In this document: positions 34,578 to 46,769 of the stretch, piece by piece
Position numbering within the stretch: position 1 is the first letter of the stretch
Layout: each line of letters starts with the position of its first letter
NCBI GenBank assembly: GCA_934129885.1
Contig: CAKOWU010000004.1
Span: 1-64,000 of the forward strand
Source: an uncultured Bacilli bacterium
Lineage (GTDB): Bacteria; Bacillota_I; Bacilli_A; RF39; UBA660
Direction of reading: 5' to 3'
DNA: 64,000 bases
The notes under the pieces: model-generated
Databases searched by the model: none
Seen by the model: the letters and a program-made list of their open reading frames with translations, nothing else
Told to the model about the DNA's origin: nothing
Program-made: the position numbers and the translations under genes

Positions 34578-37500
34578 TTGGCTTACAAAATTCAAAAAAT
34601 ATCTAAAAACCGCGAGAGAAGAACATATGCAAAAACAAAAAATGCAATCGAATTATCTAACTTGTTAGATATTCAAAAATCATCATACAACTGGTTCCTA
34701 GAAAAAGGAATTCAGGAAGTTTTTGATGATATTTTTCCAGTGGAAAGTTTCACTGGTAATTTGTCGTTAGAATTTGGAGAATATTCTTTCGATGAACCAA
34801 GGTATTCAATAAAAAAATGCAAAGAAAGAGACGCAACATACGCTGCTCCTTTAAAGGTAGAAGCAAGACTTTTTAACGTTGAAACCGGCGAGGTAAAAGA
34901 ACAAGAAATTTACCTAGGCGACATGCCAATAATGACTGAAAGCGGGTCATTTATAGTAAACGGAGCCGAAAGAGTTATCGTATCACAGCTTGTCAGAAGT
35001 CCATCAGTCTATTTTGGTAAAGAAGTAGATAAGAAAAACGGTAAAGTAACCGTTGGTGCCCAAGTAATCCCAACAAGAGGAACATGGCTTGAGTACGAAA
35101 TTGATGCAAGAGACATAATCTACGTTAGAATCGACAGAACAAGAAAAGTACCAATTACAACATTACTTCGTGCCGTAGGGCTATCATCAGATTCTGATAT
35201 CGTAGACCTATTTGGCGAAAGTGATTATTTACTAAAAACAATCGAAAAAGACGCTAATAAAAACACCGACGAAGCCTTAATTGATATACATTCAAAATTA
35301 AGGCCAGGTGAACCGTCAACACTTGAAAGTGCTAAAAATCAGTTAATCACTAGATTCTTTGACGCATTTCGTTATGACTTAGCCAAGGTGGGACGTTACA
35401 AATTCAATAAAAAACTAAACGTTATGGATAGACTTTTAGGTTGCACATTAGCAGAAAACATCAAAGTAGATGGCAAGCTAATCGCCAAAATAGGAGACGA
35501 AGTAACTAAGGAATTACTTAATACCTTAAAGCCTGTCTTCGAAAACGGCTATGGACGTAAAGAAGTATTAATTAACCACGACTTAGATACGTACGACACC
35601 GTTCAAGTAGTCAAAGTATATTCAAAAAAAGATAGAGACAAAATTGTTAATATCATTGGTAATGATAGCGAAATAGATATCAAAAGACTTACTATTTCGG
35701 ATATCTACGCGTCAGTATCATATTATCTAAATCTATTAGAAGGCATAGGATCATTTGACGAAATAGATCATCTATCAAATAGACGTGTAAGACAAGTCGG
35801 CGAATTATTACAAAATCAATTCAGAATTGGTATAAGCAGAATAGAAAGAATGATTAGAGATAGAATGAGTACTCAAGATATCAATGAAGTTACTCCAAAA
35901 TCACTAATCAACATAAGACCATTAACGGCATCAATCAAAGAATTCTTTGGTTCATCACAACTATCACAGTTCATGGATCAAATTAACCCAATCGCCGAAC
36001 TAACAAACAAAAGAAGACTTTCTTCATTAGGACCAGGCGGACTATCAAGAGATAGAGCAGGCATGGAAGTTCGTGATGTTAATCCATCACACTATGGTAG
36101 ATTGTGTCCAGTAGAATCTCCAGAAGGACCTAACATCGGACTTATCACGTCACTAGCATCTTACGCTAAAGTTGACGAATATGGTTTCATCATGACTCCA
36201 TATAGAAAAGTAGAAAAAAGCCACGTAACAGACGAAATAAGATATATGACTGCTGACGAAGAAGAAGAATACTATATTGCACCTGCCACAATAAAAATAA
36301 ATGATGACGGTGAAATCGTAAACGAACGTGAAACCGTCAGATATCAAACTGATACAATGATGGTTACCAAAGACAAAATCGATTACATGGATGTGTCTCC
36401 ACAACAAGTTATCTCAATAACAACAAGTGGAATTCCATTCCTAGAACACGACGATGGAAAACGTGCCCTAATGGGTGCTAACATGCAAAGACAAGCAATA
36501 CCGCTTTTAAAAGCCGAAGCTCCATTAGTAGGAACAGGCGTTGAAGCCATTGCTGCTAGAGACTCAGGCGCAGTTGTCCTTGCTAAAGCAGACGGTGTAG
36601 TAACATATGCAGATGCCAAAAAAATAATTGTAAAAAATGCCAAAGGCACAGACACATACTATCTAGATGGCTTCACCGGTAGTAACATGAATACTTGTTA
36701 TCATCAAGTTCCAATCGTCAAAAAAGGCGACGAAGTCACAAAAGATATGGTTATCGCTGACGGTCCAAGTACCGACGAAGGCGAAATGGCTCTTGGTAAA
36801 AACGTCCTAGTCGCATTCGTTAACTATGACGGATATAACTACGAAGATGCCGTTGTCCTAAATGAGAGATTAGTTAAGGATGATGTCTACACATCTATTC
36901 ATATCAAGGATTATGAAATAGAGTGTCGTGATACTAAACTCGGCACTGAAGAATTTACTCGCGATATACCAAACGTTGGTGAAGAGGCAAGAAAAAATCT
37001 TGATGAAAACGGAATTATTAGAATCGGTACCGAAGTAAAAGATGATGACATCTTAGTTGGTAAAGTTACCCCAAAAGGAATGGCGGAACTTACATCAGAA
37101 GAAAAACTACTTCACGCCATCTTTGGTGAAAAAACAAGAGAAGTAAGAGATACTTCACTTAGAGTACAACATGGTGCCGGCGGTATCGTTCACGACATAA
37201 AAATTCTATCAAAAGAAAACGGTGACGAACTACCAGCGGGAGTAAGCAAGAAAATCAGGGTTTATATAGCCCAAAAACGTAAAATATCAGTCGGAGATAA
37301 AATGGCTGGACGTCATGGTAATAAAGGTGTTATTTCATTAGTATTGCCAGAAGAAGATATGCCATATATGGAAGATGGAAGAACTGTAGACGTTCTATTA
37401 AACCCACTTGGAGTACCTTCCCGTATGAACATCGGACAAATACTAGAGTTGCATCTAGGAATGGCCGCAAAAAGCCTAAATATCCACGTCGCAACACCAG

Positions 37501-38234
37501 TGTTCGATGGTGCAACTAGACACGAAATAATAGATGCCCTAGACGAAGCTGGATTGCCAAAAGACGGAAAAATGACACTATATGATGGAAGAACCGGTAT
37601 GCCATTTGATCATCGTATCGCCGTAGGCGTTATGTACATGATTAAACTAGACCACATGGTTGATGATAAGTTGCACGCTCGTTCAACAGGACCTTACTCA
37701 TTAGTTACTCAGCAACCGCTTGGTGGTAAAGCTCAGTTTGGTGGACAGAGATTCGGAGAAATGGAAGTTTGGGCATTATATGCTTATGGTGCTGCCCATA
37801 TCTTGCAAGAAATGATGACCATCAAGTCAGATGACGTAACAGGACGTGTTAAAGTATACGAGGCTTTAGTCAAAGGCGAAGAACTTCCAGAATCAGGCGT
37901 ACCAGAAAGTTTCAGAGTAGTTATTAAAGAATTCCAAGCCCTTGGACTTGATATTACGGTATTAAATAACGAAGGTAAATTCGTTGAACTAAAAGACCTA
38001 GAAGAAGCCGAGAAAGAAACCTACGTTGTGGCCTCTGATCTAGAAAAAGAAATCATGAAATCAAAAGAAAATAATCAACAACAAGCCGCTGACTTTTTAG
38101 GCGAACTAGACGAAAATGGCCTAGACGAATCCGATGAAGAAAATGACATCGCTGATATAGATATGGACGAAGATATCGAGCCAGAAGAGTTAGAAAAAAA
38201 TTCAGAATATAATCTGGAAGGGGATGAAAATTAA
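34578..38234 (+). CDS. rpoB: DNA-directed RNA polymerase subunit beta
   Basis: 1218 residues from a TTG start with GAGGTGAG upstream. Core motifs are visible: [22 protein letters not shown] fork (here [18 protein letters not shown]), the rifampicin region [52 protein letters not shown], and [22 protein letters not shown] near the C-terminus. In the rifampicin cluster the usual sensitive residues (S-Q-F-M-D, H replaced by N in TNKRR) deserve a note. The stop shares one base with the rpoC ATG. Confidence 0.98.
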   Translation: MAYKIQKISKNRERRTYAKTKNAIELSNLLDIQKSSYNWFLEKGIQEVFDDIFPVESFTGNLSLEFGEYSFDEPRYSIKKCKERDATYAAPLKVEARLFNVETGEVKEQEIYLGDMPIMTESGSFIVNGAERVIVSQLVRSPSVYFGKEVDKKNGKVTVGAQVIPTRGTWLEYEIDARDIIYVRIDRTRKVPITTLLRAVGLSSDSDIVDLFGESDYLLKTIEKDANKNTDEALIDIHSKLRPGEPSTLESAKNQLITRFFDAFRYDLAKVGRYKFNKKLNVMDRLLGCTLAENIKVDGKLIAKIGDEVTKELLNTLKPVFENGYGRKEVLINHDLDTYDTVQVVKVYSKKDRDKIVNIIGNDSEIDIKRLTISDIYASVSYYLNLLEGIGSFDEIDHLSNRRVRQVGELLQNQFRIGISRIERMIRDRMSTQDINEVTPKSLINIRPLTASIKEFFGSSQLSQFMDQINPIAELTNKRRLSSLGPGGLSRDRAGMEVRDVNPSHYGRLCPVESPEGPNIGLITSLASYAKVDEYGFIMTPYRKVEKSHVTDEIRYMTADEEEEYYIAPATIKINDDGEIVNERETVRYQTDTMMVTKDKIDYMDVSPQQVISITTSGIPFLEHDDGKRALMGANMQRQAIPLLKAEAPLVGTGVEAIAARDSGAVVLAKADGVVTYADAKKIIVKNAKGTDTYYLDGFTGSNMNTCYHQVPIVKKGDEVTKDMVIADGPSTDEGEMALGKNVLVAFVNYDGYNYEDAVVLNERLVKDDVYTSIHIKDYEIECRDTKLGTEEFTRDIPNVGEEARKNLDENGIIRIGTEVKDDDILVGKVTPKGMAELTSEEKLLHAIFGEKTREVRDTSLRVQHGAGGIVHDIKILSKENGDELPAGVSKKIRVYIAQKRKISVGDKMAGRHGNKGVISLVLPEEDMPYMEDGRTVDVLLNPLGVPSRMNIGQILELHLGMAAKSLNIHVATPVFDGATRHEIIDALDEAGLPKDGKMTLYDGRTGMPFDHRIAVGVMYMIKLDHMVDDKLHARSTGPYSLVTQQPLGGKAQFGGQRFGEMEVWALYAYGAAHILQEMMTIKSDDVTGRVKVYEALVKGEELPESGVPESFRVVIKEFQALGLDITVLNNEGKFVELKDLEEAEKETYVVASDLEKEIMKSKENNQQQAADFLGELDENGLDESDEENDIADIDMDEDIEPEELEKNSEYNLEGDEN

Positions 38235-41200
38235 TGGATGCAAATAGTTTTGAAGGTATTAGAATTGCCATTGCCTCACCAGAAAAAATCCGTTCATGGT
38301 CATATGGTGAAGTAAAAAAAGCAGAGACTATGAATTACCGTACATTAAAACCTGAAAGAGATGGATTATTTTGTGAAAAAATATTCGGACCAACAAAAGA
38401 CTTTGAATGTGCTTGTGGTAAATACAAAAGATTAAGATATAAAAATATTATCTGTGATAGATGCGGAGTAGAAGTTACAAAATCTAAAGTACGTCGTGAA
38501 CGTATGGGACACATAGAACTCGCTACTCCAGTGTCTCACATTTGGTTCTTTAAAGGAGTACCATCAAGAATGGGACTAGTGCTTGATATGTCTCCAAGAG
38601 AACTAGAAGAAGTATTATACTTCGTCTCATATGTTATATTGGATAAAGGTGATACACCTTTAGAAAATAAACAAACAATATCTGATAAAGAATATCGTAC
38701 TTATGTAGAAAAATATGGTAACTCTTTTAGAGCAGGCATGGGTGCTGAAGCCATAAAAGAATTACTAGAAAAAGTTGACCTTGAAAAAGAAGTCGCAGAC
38801 ATCAAGGCTAAAATAGAAGAAATCAAAGACACAACTAGTCAAAAAAGAATCAGACTAATCAAAAGGCTAGATGTTTTAGATGCATTTTTAGAATCAGGAA
38901 ATAGACCTGAATGGATGATCCTAGACGCACTTCCAGTAATACCACCAGAATTAAGACCAATGATACAACTAGATGGTGGAAGATTCGCAACATCAGATTT
39001 AAATGACTTATATAGAAGAGTAATTAACCGTAATAACCGTTTGAAAAAACTAATCGAGTTGAATGCTCCGTCAATAATCATTCAAAACGAAAAAAGAATG
39101 TTGCAAGAAGCCGTAGATGCTCTATTCGATAATGGCAGAAGAGGTAAAAACATTACTGGGCCAGGTAACAGACCTTTAAAATCACTATCAAGTATGTTAA
39201 AAGGTAAACAAGGAAGATTCCGTCAAAACTTGTTAGGTAAACGTGTTGACTATTCTGCTCGTTCAGTTATCGTAGTAGGACCATCGCTAAAAATGTATGA
39301 ATGTGGTATACCAAAAGAAATGGCACTTGAACTATTCAAACCTCATGTAATTGAGGGACTATGTTCAAAAGAAATTGCCGCTAATATTAAAGCTGCAAAA
39401 AAAATGATCGAAAATCAAGATGAAAGAGTATGGGATATTGTTGAAGAAAAAATCAAAGAACACCCAGTGCTACTTAATAGAGCACCAACCCTACATAGAC
39501 TTGGTATTCAAGCATTCGAACCAAAACTAATAGAAGGTAAAGCCATAAGACTTCACCCATTAGTGTGTGCCGCATTTAACGCTGACTTCGATGGTGACCA
39601 AATGGCTGTCCACGTACCAATAAGTACTGAAGCACAAGCCGAAGCCAGAATATTAATGCTTGGCGCAAATAATATTCTATCTCCTAAAAATGGTGCACCA
39701 ATAGTTACACCATCACAGGATATGGTACTAGGTAACTACTACCTAACATTAGAAAAGGCTGGACTAGAAGGCGAAGGTAGAGCATTCAGAAACTCAAACG
39801 ACGCCATCATGGCATATCAAAGAGGAGAAATTACCTTACATACCAGAATTGCACTTCCAGTAAATTCATTTAGACATAAAATATTCCCAGATAAATACAT
39901 GGATAAATATTTAATGACCACCCCAGGTAAATTAATCTTCAATGACGTCTTCCCAGATACATTCCAATATATAAATGATGGTAGTGATGAAAATGTTAAA
40001 AATATTACACCTGCCAAATACTTTATAAATAGAGGCGAAAACTTAAAAGAAGCCATAAAAGCAATGCCACTTACAAAAGCTTTAAATAAAAGTGCACTTG
40101 GAGAATTAATTGCTCAAATCTATAAACGTTATCAAACAACTGAAACATCAGTAATGCTTGATGCAATAAAAGACTTAGGATTTAAATACTCAACATTATC
40201 TGGAATAAGTTTCTCAATTTCAGACGTTGAAGAGTCAAAAATAAAAGCTGAAGTAGTAGAAAAAGCTCAGGCTAGAGTAGATGCTATAAACAAGCAATAT
40301 CGTAGAGGTTTAATTACCGATAAAGAAAGATATGATAGAGTAATCGATACTTGGTTTAAAGCTAAAGACGACGTTTATAGCGATCTAGAAAAATGGCTTA
40401 AAGATAACCCTGATTCATCAATCAGTATGATGATCGATTCTAAAGCCCGTGGTTCTATTAAAGAATATGGACAACTTGCAGGTATGCGTGGAATCATGAA
40501 CAAACCAACTGGAGACTACGTAGAAATACCTATATTGTCTTCATTCTCAGAAGGTGTTACCGTATCAGAATTCTTTACATCAACCCATGGTACTCGTAAA
40601 GGAGCCGTAGATACAGCCCTTAAAACAGCGGACGCCGGATATTTAACAAGAAGACTTGTTGACGTTGTTCAAGACGTTATCGTAAAAGAAGATGACTGTG
40701 GCACAGACCAAGGTCTAGTGGTATCAGAAATTCTAAATACAGACGGTACACTAATAGAATCATTGGAAGAAAGAATAACTGGAAGATACACTAATAAAAA
40801 GATTATAAATCCAGAAACAAAAGAAGTAATGTATGATAAAGATACATACATAACAGAAGCAATAGCAGAGAAAATAGTTAAAGCTGGTATCACTAAAGTA
40901 CCAATTAGAACAGCCTTAACTTGTAAAACAGATCACGGTGTTTGTAAAAAATGTTATGGGCGTAACCTTGCTACTGGTGCAGAAGTTGAAATTGGTGAAG
41001 CAATCGGTATCATGGCCGCACAATCAATTGGTGAACCAGGTACACAACTTACCATGAAAAACTTCAACACCGGTGGAGTTGCGGGTGGTGAAGATATTAC
41101 CCAAGGTCTTCCACGTGTTCAAGAAATATTCGAAGCACGTAATCCGAAAGGTAAAGCAACCATTTCTGAAATCAATGGTGTAGTAACTCAAATAGTAGAT

Positions 41201-41869
41201 GAAGGTGGACACTTCAAAATCTCTGTCAAAAATGATGTTGAAACAAAAGAACATTCGACAAACTATGGAGTTGAAGTAATCGTTTCAGAAGGACAAGAAG
41301 TTAAAGCCGGCGAAAAACTTACCAAAGGTGCTATAAGTCCTAAAGAATTATTAGTCGTAACAGACCCTATCACCGTACAGCAATATATTCTAGCAGAAAT
41401 CCAAAGAGTATATCGTTCACAAGGTGTTGAAGTCGCAGACAAACACGTTGAAGTAATTGCTAAAAGAATGATATCTAAAATAAGAATAGTAGATTCTGGT
41501 GATTCATTATTCTTACCAGGCACTATGATAGACATCAATAAATTCACTGACGGAAACAAAAAACTAATTCTAGAAGGTAAAAGACCATCAATTGGCAAGC
41601 CAGTATTACTAGGCATCACAAAAGCCTCACTTGAAACAGACTCATTCTTATCTGCTGCTTCGTTCCAAGAAACAACTAGAATCTTAACAGATGCTGCCGT
41701 TCACGGAAAAGTTGACCATCTAGTGGGACTAAAAGAAAATGTCATAATGGGTAAACTTATTCCAGCAGGAACTGGTGCTAAGCAATATCGTGAAGCAAAA
41801 TATACCCTAGAAAATGAACTTTTAAAAGAAGAACCTCTAGAGGCTTTAGAACAAGAACTAATGGATTAA
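38234..41869 (+). CDS. rpoC: DNA-directed RNA polymerase subunit beta'
   Basis: 1211 residues, usual for Firmicutes. N-terminal zinc site [20 protein letters not shown], the [21 protein letters not shown] switch region, the catalytic [12 protein letters not shown] with three Mg-binding Asp, the bridge helix/trigger loop region ([32 protein letters not shown]), and a second zinc site ([13 protein letters not shown]). The terminator stem overlaps its last codons. Confidence 0.98.
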   Translation: MDANSFEGIRIAIASPEKIRSWSYGEVKKAETMNYRTLKPERDGLFCEKIFGPTKDFECACGKYKRLRYKNIICDRCGVEVTKSKVRRERMGHIELATPVSHIWFFKGVPSRMGLVLDMSPRELEEVLYFVSYVILDKGDTPLENKQTISDKEYRTYVEKYGNSFRAGMGAEAIKELLEKVDLEKEVADIKAKIEEIKDTTSQKRIRLIKRLDVLDAFLESGNRPEWMILDALPVIPPELRPMIQLDGGRFATSDLNDLYRRVINRNNRLKKLIELNAPSIIIQNEKRMLQEAVDALFDNGRRGKNITGPGNRPLKSLSSMLKGKQGRFRQNLLGKRVDYSARSVIVVGPSLKMYECGIPKEMALELFKPHVIEGLCSKEIAANIKAAKKMIENQDERVWDIVEEKIKEHPVLLNRAPTLHRLGIQAFEPKLIEGKAIRLHPLVCAAFNADFDGDQMAVHVPISTEAQAEARILMLGANNILSPKNGAPIVTPSQDMVLGNYYLTLEKAGLEGEGRAFRNSNDAIMAYQRGEITLHTRIALPVNSFRHKIFPDKYMDKYLMTTPGKLIFNDVFPDTFQYINDGSDENVKNITPAKYFINRGENLKEAIKAMPLTKALNKSALGELIAQIYKRYQTTETSVMLDAIKDLGFKYSTLSGISFSISDVEESKIKAEVVEKAQARVDAINKQYRRGLITDKERYDRVIDTWFKAKDDVYSDLEKWLKDNPDSSISMMIDSKARGSIKEYGQLAGMRGIMNKPTGDYVEIPILSSFSEGVTVSEFFTSTHGTRKGAVDTALKTADAGYLTRRLVDVVQDVIVKEDDCGTDQGLVVSEILNTDGTLIESLEERITGRYTNKKIINPETKEVMYDKDTYITEAIAEKIVKAGITKVPIRTALTCKTDHGVCKKCYGRNLATGAEVEIGEAIGIMAAQSIGEPGTQLTMKNFNTGGVAGGEDITQGLPRVQEIFEARNPKGKATISEINGVVTQIVDEGGHFKISVKNDVETKEHSTNYGVEVIVSEGQEVKAGEKLTKGAISPKELLVVTDPITVQQYILAEIQRVYRSQGVEVADKHVEVIAKRMISKIRIVDSGDSLFLPGTMIDINKFTDGNKKLILEGKRPSIGKPVLLGITKASLETDSFLSAASFQETTRILTDAAVHGKVDHLVGLKENVIMGKLIPAGTGAKQYREAKYTLENELLKEEPLEALEQELMD

Positions 41870-41884
41870 TTCATTAGTTTTTTC
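41856..41884 (+). terminator. Terminator overlapping the end of rpoC
   Basis: AACTAATG (41856-41863) pairs with CATTAGTT (41872-41879), followed by T residues. Confidence 0.75.
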
Positions 41885-41897
41885 ATCATAAAATTAG

Positions 41898-41926
41898 TTG
41901 ACATACACGCGTTTGTATAGTATGCT
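41898..41926 (+). promoter_or_regulatory. Promoter of ruvA-ruvB-queA-miaA
   Basis: TTGACA (41898-41903), 17-bp spacer, TATGCT (41921-41926). TATAGT slightly upstream is less well spaced. Confidence 0.6.
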
Positions 41927-41953
41927 TAAGATACCATGTAGGAGGTAACCAAA

Positions 41954-42505
41954 ATGTTTAATTATATAAAAGGAACAGTAACCGATGTAGAAAGTAATTA
42001 CATAGTATTAGAAGCTAACAATATAGGGTATGAAATATATACCCCAAACCCTTATTCTTTTGAAGAAAGCAAAGACTATAAAATATATCTGTATCAATAT
42101 ATCAGAGAAGATGAAAATACATTATATGGTTTTAAGTCACAAGAAGAAAAAGACTTATTTTTAAAACTTATTAGCGTAAAAGGTTTAGGATGTAAGATGG
42201 CTCTTCCAATGTTTACTAGCGGCAACCCAAATGGTATAATAGATGCTATTGAAAGAGAAAATATTATTTACTTAAAAAAATTCCCTAAAATAGGTGATAA
42301 AGTTGCAAGACAAATAATATTAGATTTAAAAGGTAAACTAACAAGCACTGGAGAACCTGAGGCTGATAATTTATCAGAATTAAAAGAAGCCTTAAAAAGT
42401 CTTGGGTATAAAAGTGCTGACATCAATAGGATTTCAAAACAAATAGATCCTAATCTAGAAGTAGAACAGCAAATAAAAGAAGCCCTAAAATGTTTGCTTA
42501 AATAG
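41954..42505 (+). CDS. ruvA: Holliday junction DNA helicase subunit RuvA
   Basis: 183 residues. An OB-fold domain I (MFNYIKGTVTDVESNYIVLEANNIGYEI...YQYIREDENTLYGF) is followed by helix-hairpin-helix motifs (LISVKGLGCKMAL, LKKFPKIGDKVARQIILDLKGKL) and a short RuvB-binding domain III at the end. It binds four-way junctions and recruits RuvB, encoded 12 bp downstream. TAGGAGG ribosome site. Confidence 0.95.
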   Translation: MFNYIKGTVTDVESNYIVLEANNIGYEIYTPNPYSFEESKDYKIYLYQYIREDENTLYGFKSQEEKDLFLKLISVKGLGCKMALPMFTSGNPNGIIDAIERENIIYLKKFPKIGDKVARQIILDLKGKLTSTGEPEADNLSELKEALKSLGYKSADINRISKQIDPNLEVEQQIKEALKCLLK

Positions 42506-42517
42506 GAGGTAAAATAA

Positions 42518-43507
42518 ATGGATAGAGTAGTAACAAACGATAAACTAGAAGAAGATAATTTTGAAGGAACAATAAGACCAAAATCAATTGATGAATACAT
42601 CGGCCAACAAGAAGTTAAAGAGAACATCGACATCTTTATCAAAGCCGCCAAAATGCGTGAAGAACCACTAGACCATGTACTACTTTATGGTCCTCCAGGC
42701 CTTGGAAAAACAACTCTTGCTTACATCATCGCCAATGAACTTGGCAGCAACATAAAAACAACTAGTGGCCCAGCTATCGAAAAATCTGGTGATTTAGCGG
42801 CTGTTTTATCTACATTAGAACCGGGCGATGTCCTATTTATTGATGAAATTCATAGAATGCCTAGATTCGTTGAAGAAATACTATATTCAGCTATGGAAGA
42901 CTTTACCCTAGATATCATAGTCGGTAGCGACGCCTCAAGCCGCAGCATCAAAATAGACCTGCCGCCATTTACTCTAGTAGGTGCTACCACCCGAGCAGGT
43001 GACATAACAGGACCTTTAAGAGACAGATTTGGTATAACCTCAAAACTTCATTTTTATACCGAACAAGAACTGCAAACAATTATCAAAAGAACAGCCAGAG
43101 TTCTTGAATGTAACATCGAAGAAGACGCTGCCCTAGAACTTGCTAAAAGAAGTAGAGGCACTCCAAGAATCGCCAATAGACTATTAAAAAGAGTAAGAGA
43201 CTATGCCTTAGTCCTCGGCAGTGGACTTATCGATCTCAAAATTACCAAGATTGCTTTAGATAAATTAAAAGTAGACGAATATGGCCTAGACGACACCGAC
43301 TATAACCTACTAAAATCCATAATCGAAAAATTTAATGGTGGCCCAGTAGGAATAGATGCTCTTGCATCATCAATTGGTGAAGAAGTAACAACCATTGAAG
43401 ATGTATACGAGCCATATCTGCTTCAAAATGGATTCTTAAAAAGAACAGCCCGTGGCAGAATAGTAACCGACAAAGCCTATAAACACTTAAAAATGGAGGA
43501 TGAATAA
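42518..43507 (+). CDS. ruvB: Holliday junction branch-migration ATPase RuvB
   Basis: 329 residues. It has the RuvB-specific opening [22 protein letters not shown], Walker [11 protein letters not shown], Walker [10 protein letters not shown], sensor region [20 protein letters not shown] and the C-terminal winged helix ([28 protein letters not shown]). It forms a hexameric motor on RuvA. AGGAGG ribosome site; the stop overlaps the queA ATG (TAATG). No ruvC is nearby, as in most Firmicutes. Confidence 0.97.
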   Translation: MDRVVTNDKLEEDNFEGTIRPKSIDEYIGQQEVKENIDIFIKAAKMREEPLDHVLLYGPPGLGKTTLAYIIANELGSNIKTTSGPAIEKSGDLAAVLSTLEPGDVLFIDEIHRMPRFVEEILYSAMEDFTLDIIVGSDASSRSIKIDLPPFTLVGATTRAGDITGPLRDRFGITSKLHFYTEQELQTIIKRTARVLECNIEEDAALELAKRSRGTPRIANRLLKRVRDYALVLGSGLIDLKITKIALDKLKVDEYGLDDTDYNLLKSIIEKFNGGPVGIDALASSIGEEVTTIEDVYEPYLLQNGFLKRTARGRIVTDKAYKHLKMEDE

Positions 43508-44532
43508 TGAAAGTCGAAGATTTTGATTTTTACTTACCAGAAAAACTAATAGCACAAACACCGCTCGATAAAAGAGACTCATCAAAACTATTAGTTTTAG
43601 ATAAAAAAACAGGGGACATAACCCATAAACATTTCACAGATATCATAGACTATCTAGAAAAAGGAGATACTTTAGTCCTTAACGACACCAAAGTAATACC
43701 TGCTAGAATAATCGGTACCAAAGAAGAAACCGGTGCCGTTATTGAATTGCTCTTATTAAAAGAAATAAATGATAATGAATGGGAATGTCTAACTAAACCG
43801 GCCAAAAGAATAAAAGAAGGCACCACAATAAGTTTTGGAGGCGGCATCCTAAAAGCCGTATGTACCGCATCACTAAATGACGGCATCAAACATTATAAAC
43901 TAATATATGATGGCATTTTATATGAAATACTAGATAAACTAGGCGAAATGCCGCTCCCACCATATATACATAAGCACTTGCAGGATAAAGATAGATATCA
44001 AACCGTTTATGCCAAAAATATCGGTAGTGCAGCTGCTCCCACCGCAGGACTTCATTTTACCAAAGAACTTCTAGAAAAAATAGAAAATAAAGGTGTAAAC
44101 ATTGCCTATATAACCTTGCACGTTGGCCTTGGTACCTTTAGACCAGTCGCTGTCGAAAATATCAAAGACCATAAAATGCATAGTGAATACTACAAAATTG
44201 ATAAAAAGACTGCAGACCTGCTAAACCAAACCAAAGCAAACGGTAAAAGCATCATCAGCGTCGGTACCACCAGCACAAGAACCCTAGAAACTATAATGAA
44301 CCTTTATGGTACCTTTAAAGAATGTAGCGGCAACACCGATATCTTTATCTACCCAGGGTATAAATTTAAAGGCATAGATAAATTAATAACTAATTTTCAC
44401 CTACCTAAATCAACCTTAGTCATGTTAGTAAGTGCCCTTGCCGGTAAAGAAAACATCATGAAAGCATATAATGAAGCAATAGAAAAAGAATATAGATTCT
44501 TCTCATTTGGAGACTCTATGTTTATAAAGTAG
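43507..44532 (+). CDS. queA: S-adenosylmethionine:tRNA ribosyltransferase-isomerase QueA
   Basis: 341 residues. Transfers the ribosyl part of SAM to preQ1 in tRNA to give epoxyqueuosine. Motifs: [25 protein letters not shown] at the start, [31 protein letters not shown] and [10 protein letters not shown]. ruvB-queA adjacency is common in Firmicutes. It implies queuosine modification, with preQ1 either made elsewhere or salvaged. Confidence 0.96.
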   Translation: MKVEDFDFYLPEKLIAQTPLDKRDSSKLLVLDKKTGDITHKHFTDIIDYLEKGDTLVLNDTKVIPARIIGTKEETGAVIELLLLKEINDNEWECLTKPAKRIKEGTTISFGGGILKAVCTASLNDGIKHYKLIYDGILYEILDKLGEMPLPPYIHKHLQDKDRYQTVYAKNIGSAAAPTAGLHFTKELLEKIENKGVNIAYITLHVGLGTFRPVAVENIKDHKMHSEYYKIDKKTADLLNQTKANGKSIISVGTTSTRTLETIMNLYGTFKECSGNTDIFIYPGYKFKGIDKLITNFHLPKSTLVMLVSALAGKENIMKAYNEAIEKEYRFFSFGDSMFIK

Positions 44533-44542
44533 GTGATTTGTC

Positions 44543-45415
44543 ATGGTAATAGTAATTGCCGGACCAACCGGAGTGGGTAAAACAGACCTCAGCCTCTGCC
44601 TTGCCCATAAACTAAATGGTGAAATAATAAACGCCGATAGCACGCAAATATATAAAGGGTTAAATATTGCTACCAATAAAGTAATAGATAAAGAAAATAT
44701 TCCGCATCATCTGCTAGATAAAATAGATATTACGAAAGATTATACAGTTTTCGATTATCAAAAAGACGCTAGAAAAGCCATAGAAGACATAATATCTAGA
44801 GGCAAAATACCTATCATCGTAGGAGGCACTGGCTTATACATAAAAGCTGCTTTATATGATTATAATTTTCCAAGAAAAGATAAAGAACAGTATGAAGGCT
44901 ATAGCAATGATGAATTATATAAAATGCTCAAAGAAAAAGATCAAAATAGCACAGTACATCTAAACAATAGAGTTAGAATAATAAATGCCCTAAACTATAT
45001 TAACTCTACCAATAAACCGTATAGCGAAAAATCTAAAAACGACGTCTTATTATATGATGCCCTGTTTATTGGCCTTACCACCGATAGAGATATTTTGTAC
45101 TATAAAATAAATAAAAGAGTAGATAAAATGTTAGAAGATGGTCTCATAAAAGAAGCTAAAGACCTTTATAATACTGGCATTAGAACCAAAGCCGTAATGA
45201 CACCTATCGGATATAAAGAATTGTTTGAGTATTTTGACGGCAACATATCAAAAGAAACAGCCGTTGAAAACATTAAACAAAGAAGTAGAAGGTACGCTAA
45301 AAGGCAATATACTTGGTTTAACAATCAAATGCAGTTAAAATGGTTTAACGTCAATTATGATAATTTTAAAAAGACAGAAGAAGACGTACTAAAATATATT
45401 AAAGAAAACATCTAA
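44543..45415 (+). CDS. miaA: tRNA dimethylallyltransferase MiaA
   Basis: 290 residues. It adds an isopentenyl group to A37 of tRNAs reading UNN codons. P-loop VIAGPTGVGKTDLS at the N-terminus, then INADSTQIYKGLNIATNK and IPIIVGGTGLYIKA are family motifs; the C-terminal KQRSRRYAKRQYTWFNNQ is the tRNA-binding end. The ruvAB-queA-miaA arrangement makes a small DNA-repair and tRNA-modification operon. The terminator stem covers its last codons. Confidence 0.95.
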   Translation: MVIVIAGPTGVGKTDLSLCLAHKLNGEIINADSTQIYKGLNIATNKVIDKENIPHHLLDKIDITKDYTVFDYQKDARKAIEDIISRGKIPIIVGGTGLYIKAALYDYNFPRKDKEQYEGYSNDELYKMLKEKDQNSTVHLNNRVRIINALNYINSTNKPYSEKSKNDVLLYDALFIGLTTDRDILYYKINKRVDKMLEDGLIKEAKDLYNTGIRTKAVMTPIGYKELFEYFDGNISKETAVENIKQRSRRYAKRQYTWFNNQMQLKWFNVNYDNFKKTEEDVLKYIKENI

Positions 45416-45435
45416 TAATCGTTAGATGTTTTTTT
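45408..45435 (+). terminator. Terminator after miaA
   Basis: AACATCTAA (45408-45416) pairs perfectly with TTAGATGTT (45422-45430), followed by a T run. Confidence 0.8.
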
Positions 45436-45526
45436 GTAACTACACAAATATATGGACTTTATGTGAGTATGTATTAATATCAAAAACTAAATTTTTATAG
45501 GAAATTTAAAAATTTTGTAATTTGAA

Positions 45527-45567
45527 GAAGTAATTTGCCCCACTTACGTTGTATATTACTAGTGAGG
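45527..45567 (+). promoter_or_regulatory. Conserved 41-bp upstream element, copy B
   Basis: Same element as at 25003-25043 (36/41 identity, exact 20-base core). Here it lies about 70 bp before an Rpn-like gene with its own ribosome site and ATG, consistent with a promoter or operator role. Confidence 0.55.
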
Positions 45568-45636
45568 GGAGTAAAAGGAGTATTTCTTAAATAAAAAGGG
45601 ACTGTATTCATTTTTTGAAGGGAGGAAAAAAAGATT

Positions 45637-46560
45637 ATGGACAATGTGAAAAAAATGGATACAAAAAATATTAAAATAAAGGAGGTGTTGCCAGATGGAA
45701 CAGTATTCTATAAACCACTAGCGGACTCTGTATTTAAGGCTATGTTTGTAGGGAGAAAGAACTTATTAAAGTTCTATTTAGATATGTCTATGGAAGAAGA
45801 AGTGAATGTGGTAAATTCTAATATTTTAGAGTTACCTTATAAAAGTGTATGGTCAAAAAAGCAAAGAGTAGATGTTATAGCTACTTTGGAAGGCGGTAGA
45901 CATGCGATTTTAGAAATGAACTCATCTTTTTATGATGGTCAGCACGAGAAAGGTCTTCTATATCTTTGTACTCTTTTTTCTAACACAATAAAGGCTGGAG
46001 ACGATTATAAAAATGTAGATGAAGTAATACTCATAAACTTCACTTATGGTTTGCCAGATTACTATCCTGAAAAAGCCGTATACGTTCTTACCGACGAAGA
46101 AACCGGTCTAAAGTATTCCACAAAATTCAAGATAATCGAATTTAATGGGTCTAAAATACTTAAGGCATGGTATAATAATGGTAACAGCAAGTACTTACAT
46201 GTTGCGATGCTTGCGTTTAATAAAGAAGAGTTAGAACGGTTAGGCACGAATGGAGATAAGATTATGGAAGAATTTGTAAAGAGTGTAAAAGAGATTAATA
46301 ATAATTCTGACTTCATAGAGTTTATGTCGAAAGAAGAAGACGAGGAAAAGACCAGGAATACTTATTTTGCCAATGGTAAAGAAGAAGGTCGAGAAGAAGG
46401 CTATATTAGTGGTGAAAAGCATGGTAAAGAGATTGGAGCGTTAGAAAAGGCCATAGAAACCGCAAAAAATATGTTAAATAAAAACTTTGATATAAAAACA
46501 ATAGCCGAAGTCACAAATCTACCTTTAAGTGACATTAAAGCACTACAAACCGAAAAATAA
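45637..46560 (+). CDS. Rpn/PD-(D/E)XK family transposase-like nuclease
   Basis: 307 residues. It opens with KPLADSVFKAMF, the usual start of PDDEXK_2/Rpn proteins, and has the nuclease core RVDVIATLEGGRHAILEMNS (Asp, then E-x-N). FINTYGLPDYYP-like text (LINFTYGLPDYYPEKAVYVL) and the C-terminal Gly/Glu/Lys-rich linker (GKEEGREEGYISGEKHGKEIG) plus a terminal helix (IAEVTNLPLSDIKALQ) complete the family layout. GGGAGG ribosome site. It is a distant relative of the gene at 6251 and is preceded by the 41-bp element. Confidence 0.8.
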   Translation: MDNVKKMDTKNIKIKEVLPDGTVFYKPLADSVFKAMFVGRKNLLKFYLDMSMEEEVNVVNSNILELPYKSVWSKKQRVDVIATLEGGRHAILEMNSSFYDGQHEKGLLYLCTLFSNTIKAGDDYKNVDEVILINFTYGLPDYYPEKAVYVLTDEETGLKYSTKFKIIEFNGSKILKAWYNNGNSKYLHVAMLAFNKEELERLGTNGDKIMEEFVKSVKEINNNSDFIEFMSKEEDEEKTRNTYFANGKEEGREEGYISGEKHGKEIGALEKAIETAKNMLNKNFDIKTIAEVTNLPLSDIKALQTEK

Positions 46561-46615
46561 TATTTTAATAAGACATATCTGAATGTATACTAGGAAATTT
46601 ATAAGCAAGGATTAT

Positions 46616-46744
46616 CGTATAACTGCATATTATGCGTTACATAAATAGTGAAAATCTTACTTTTGATATAGATAAAAGTATTTAGCATTTCTCTAAAATA
46701 CTGATTTTATAGCAAAAGATTATCGCATAATATGCAGTTATACG
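46616..46744. repeat. 21-bp perfect inverted repeat around an 87-bp segment (candidate invertible promoter)
   Basis: Bases 46616-46636 are the exact reverse complement of 46724-46744 (core ATAACTGCATATTATGC). The 87-bp interior is AT-rich with promoter-like hexamers in both directions: TTGATA and TATAGC-like on plus, TATAAAAT on minus. It lies directly upstream of a signal-anchored surface protein. This is the classic layout of a phase-variable invertible promoter. No recombinase gene is in the window. Confidence 0.65.
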
Positions 46745-46769
46745 TTAATATAGGGAGAAGATAGATAGT

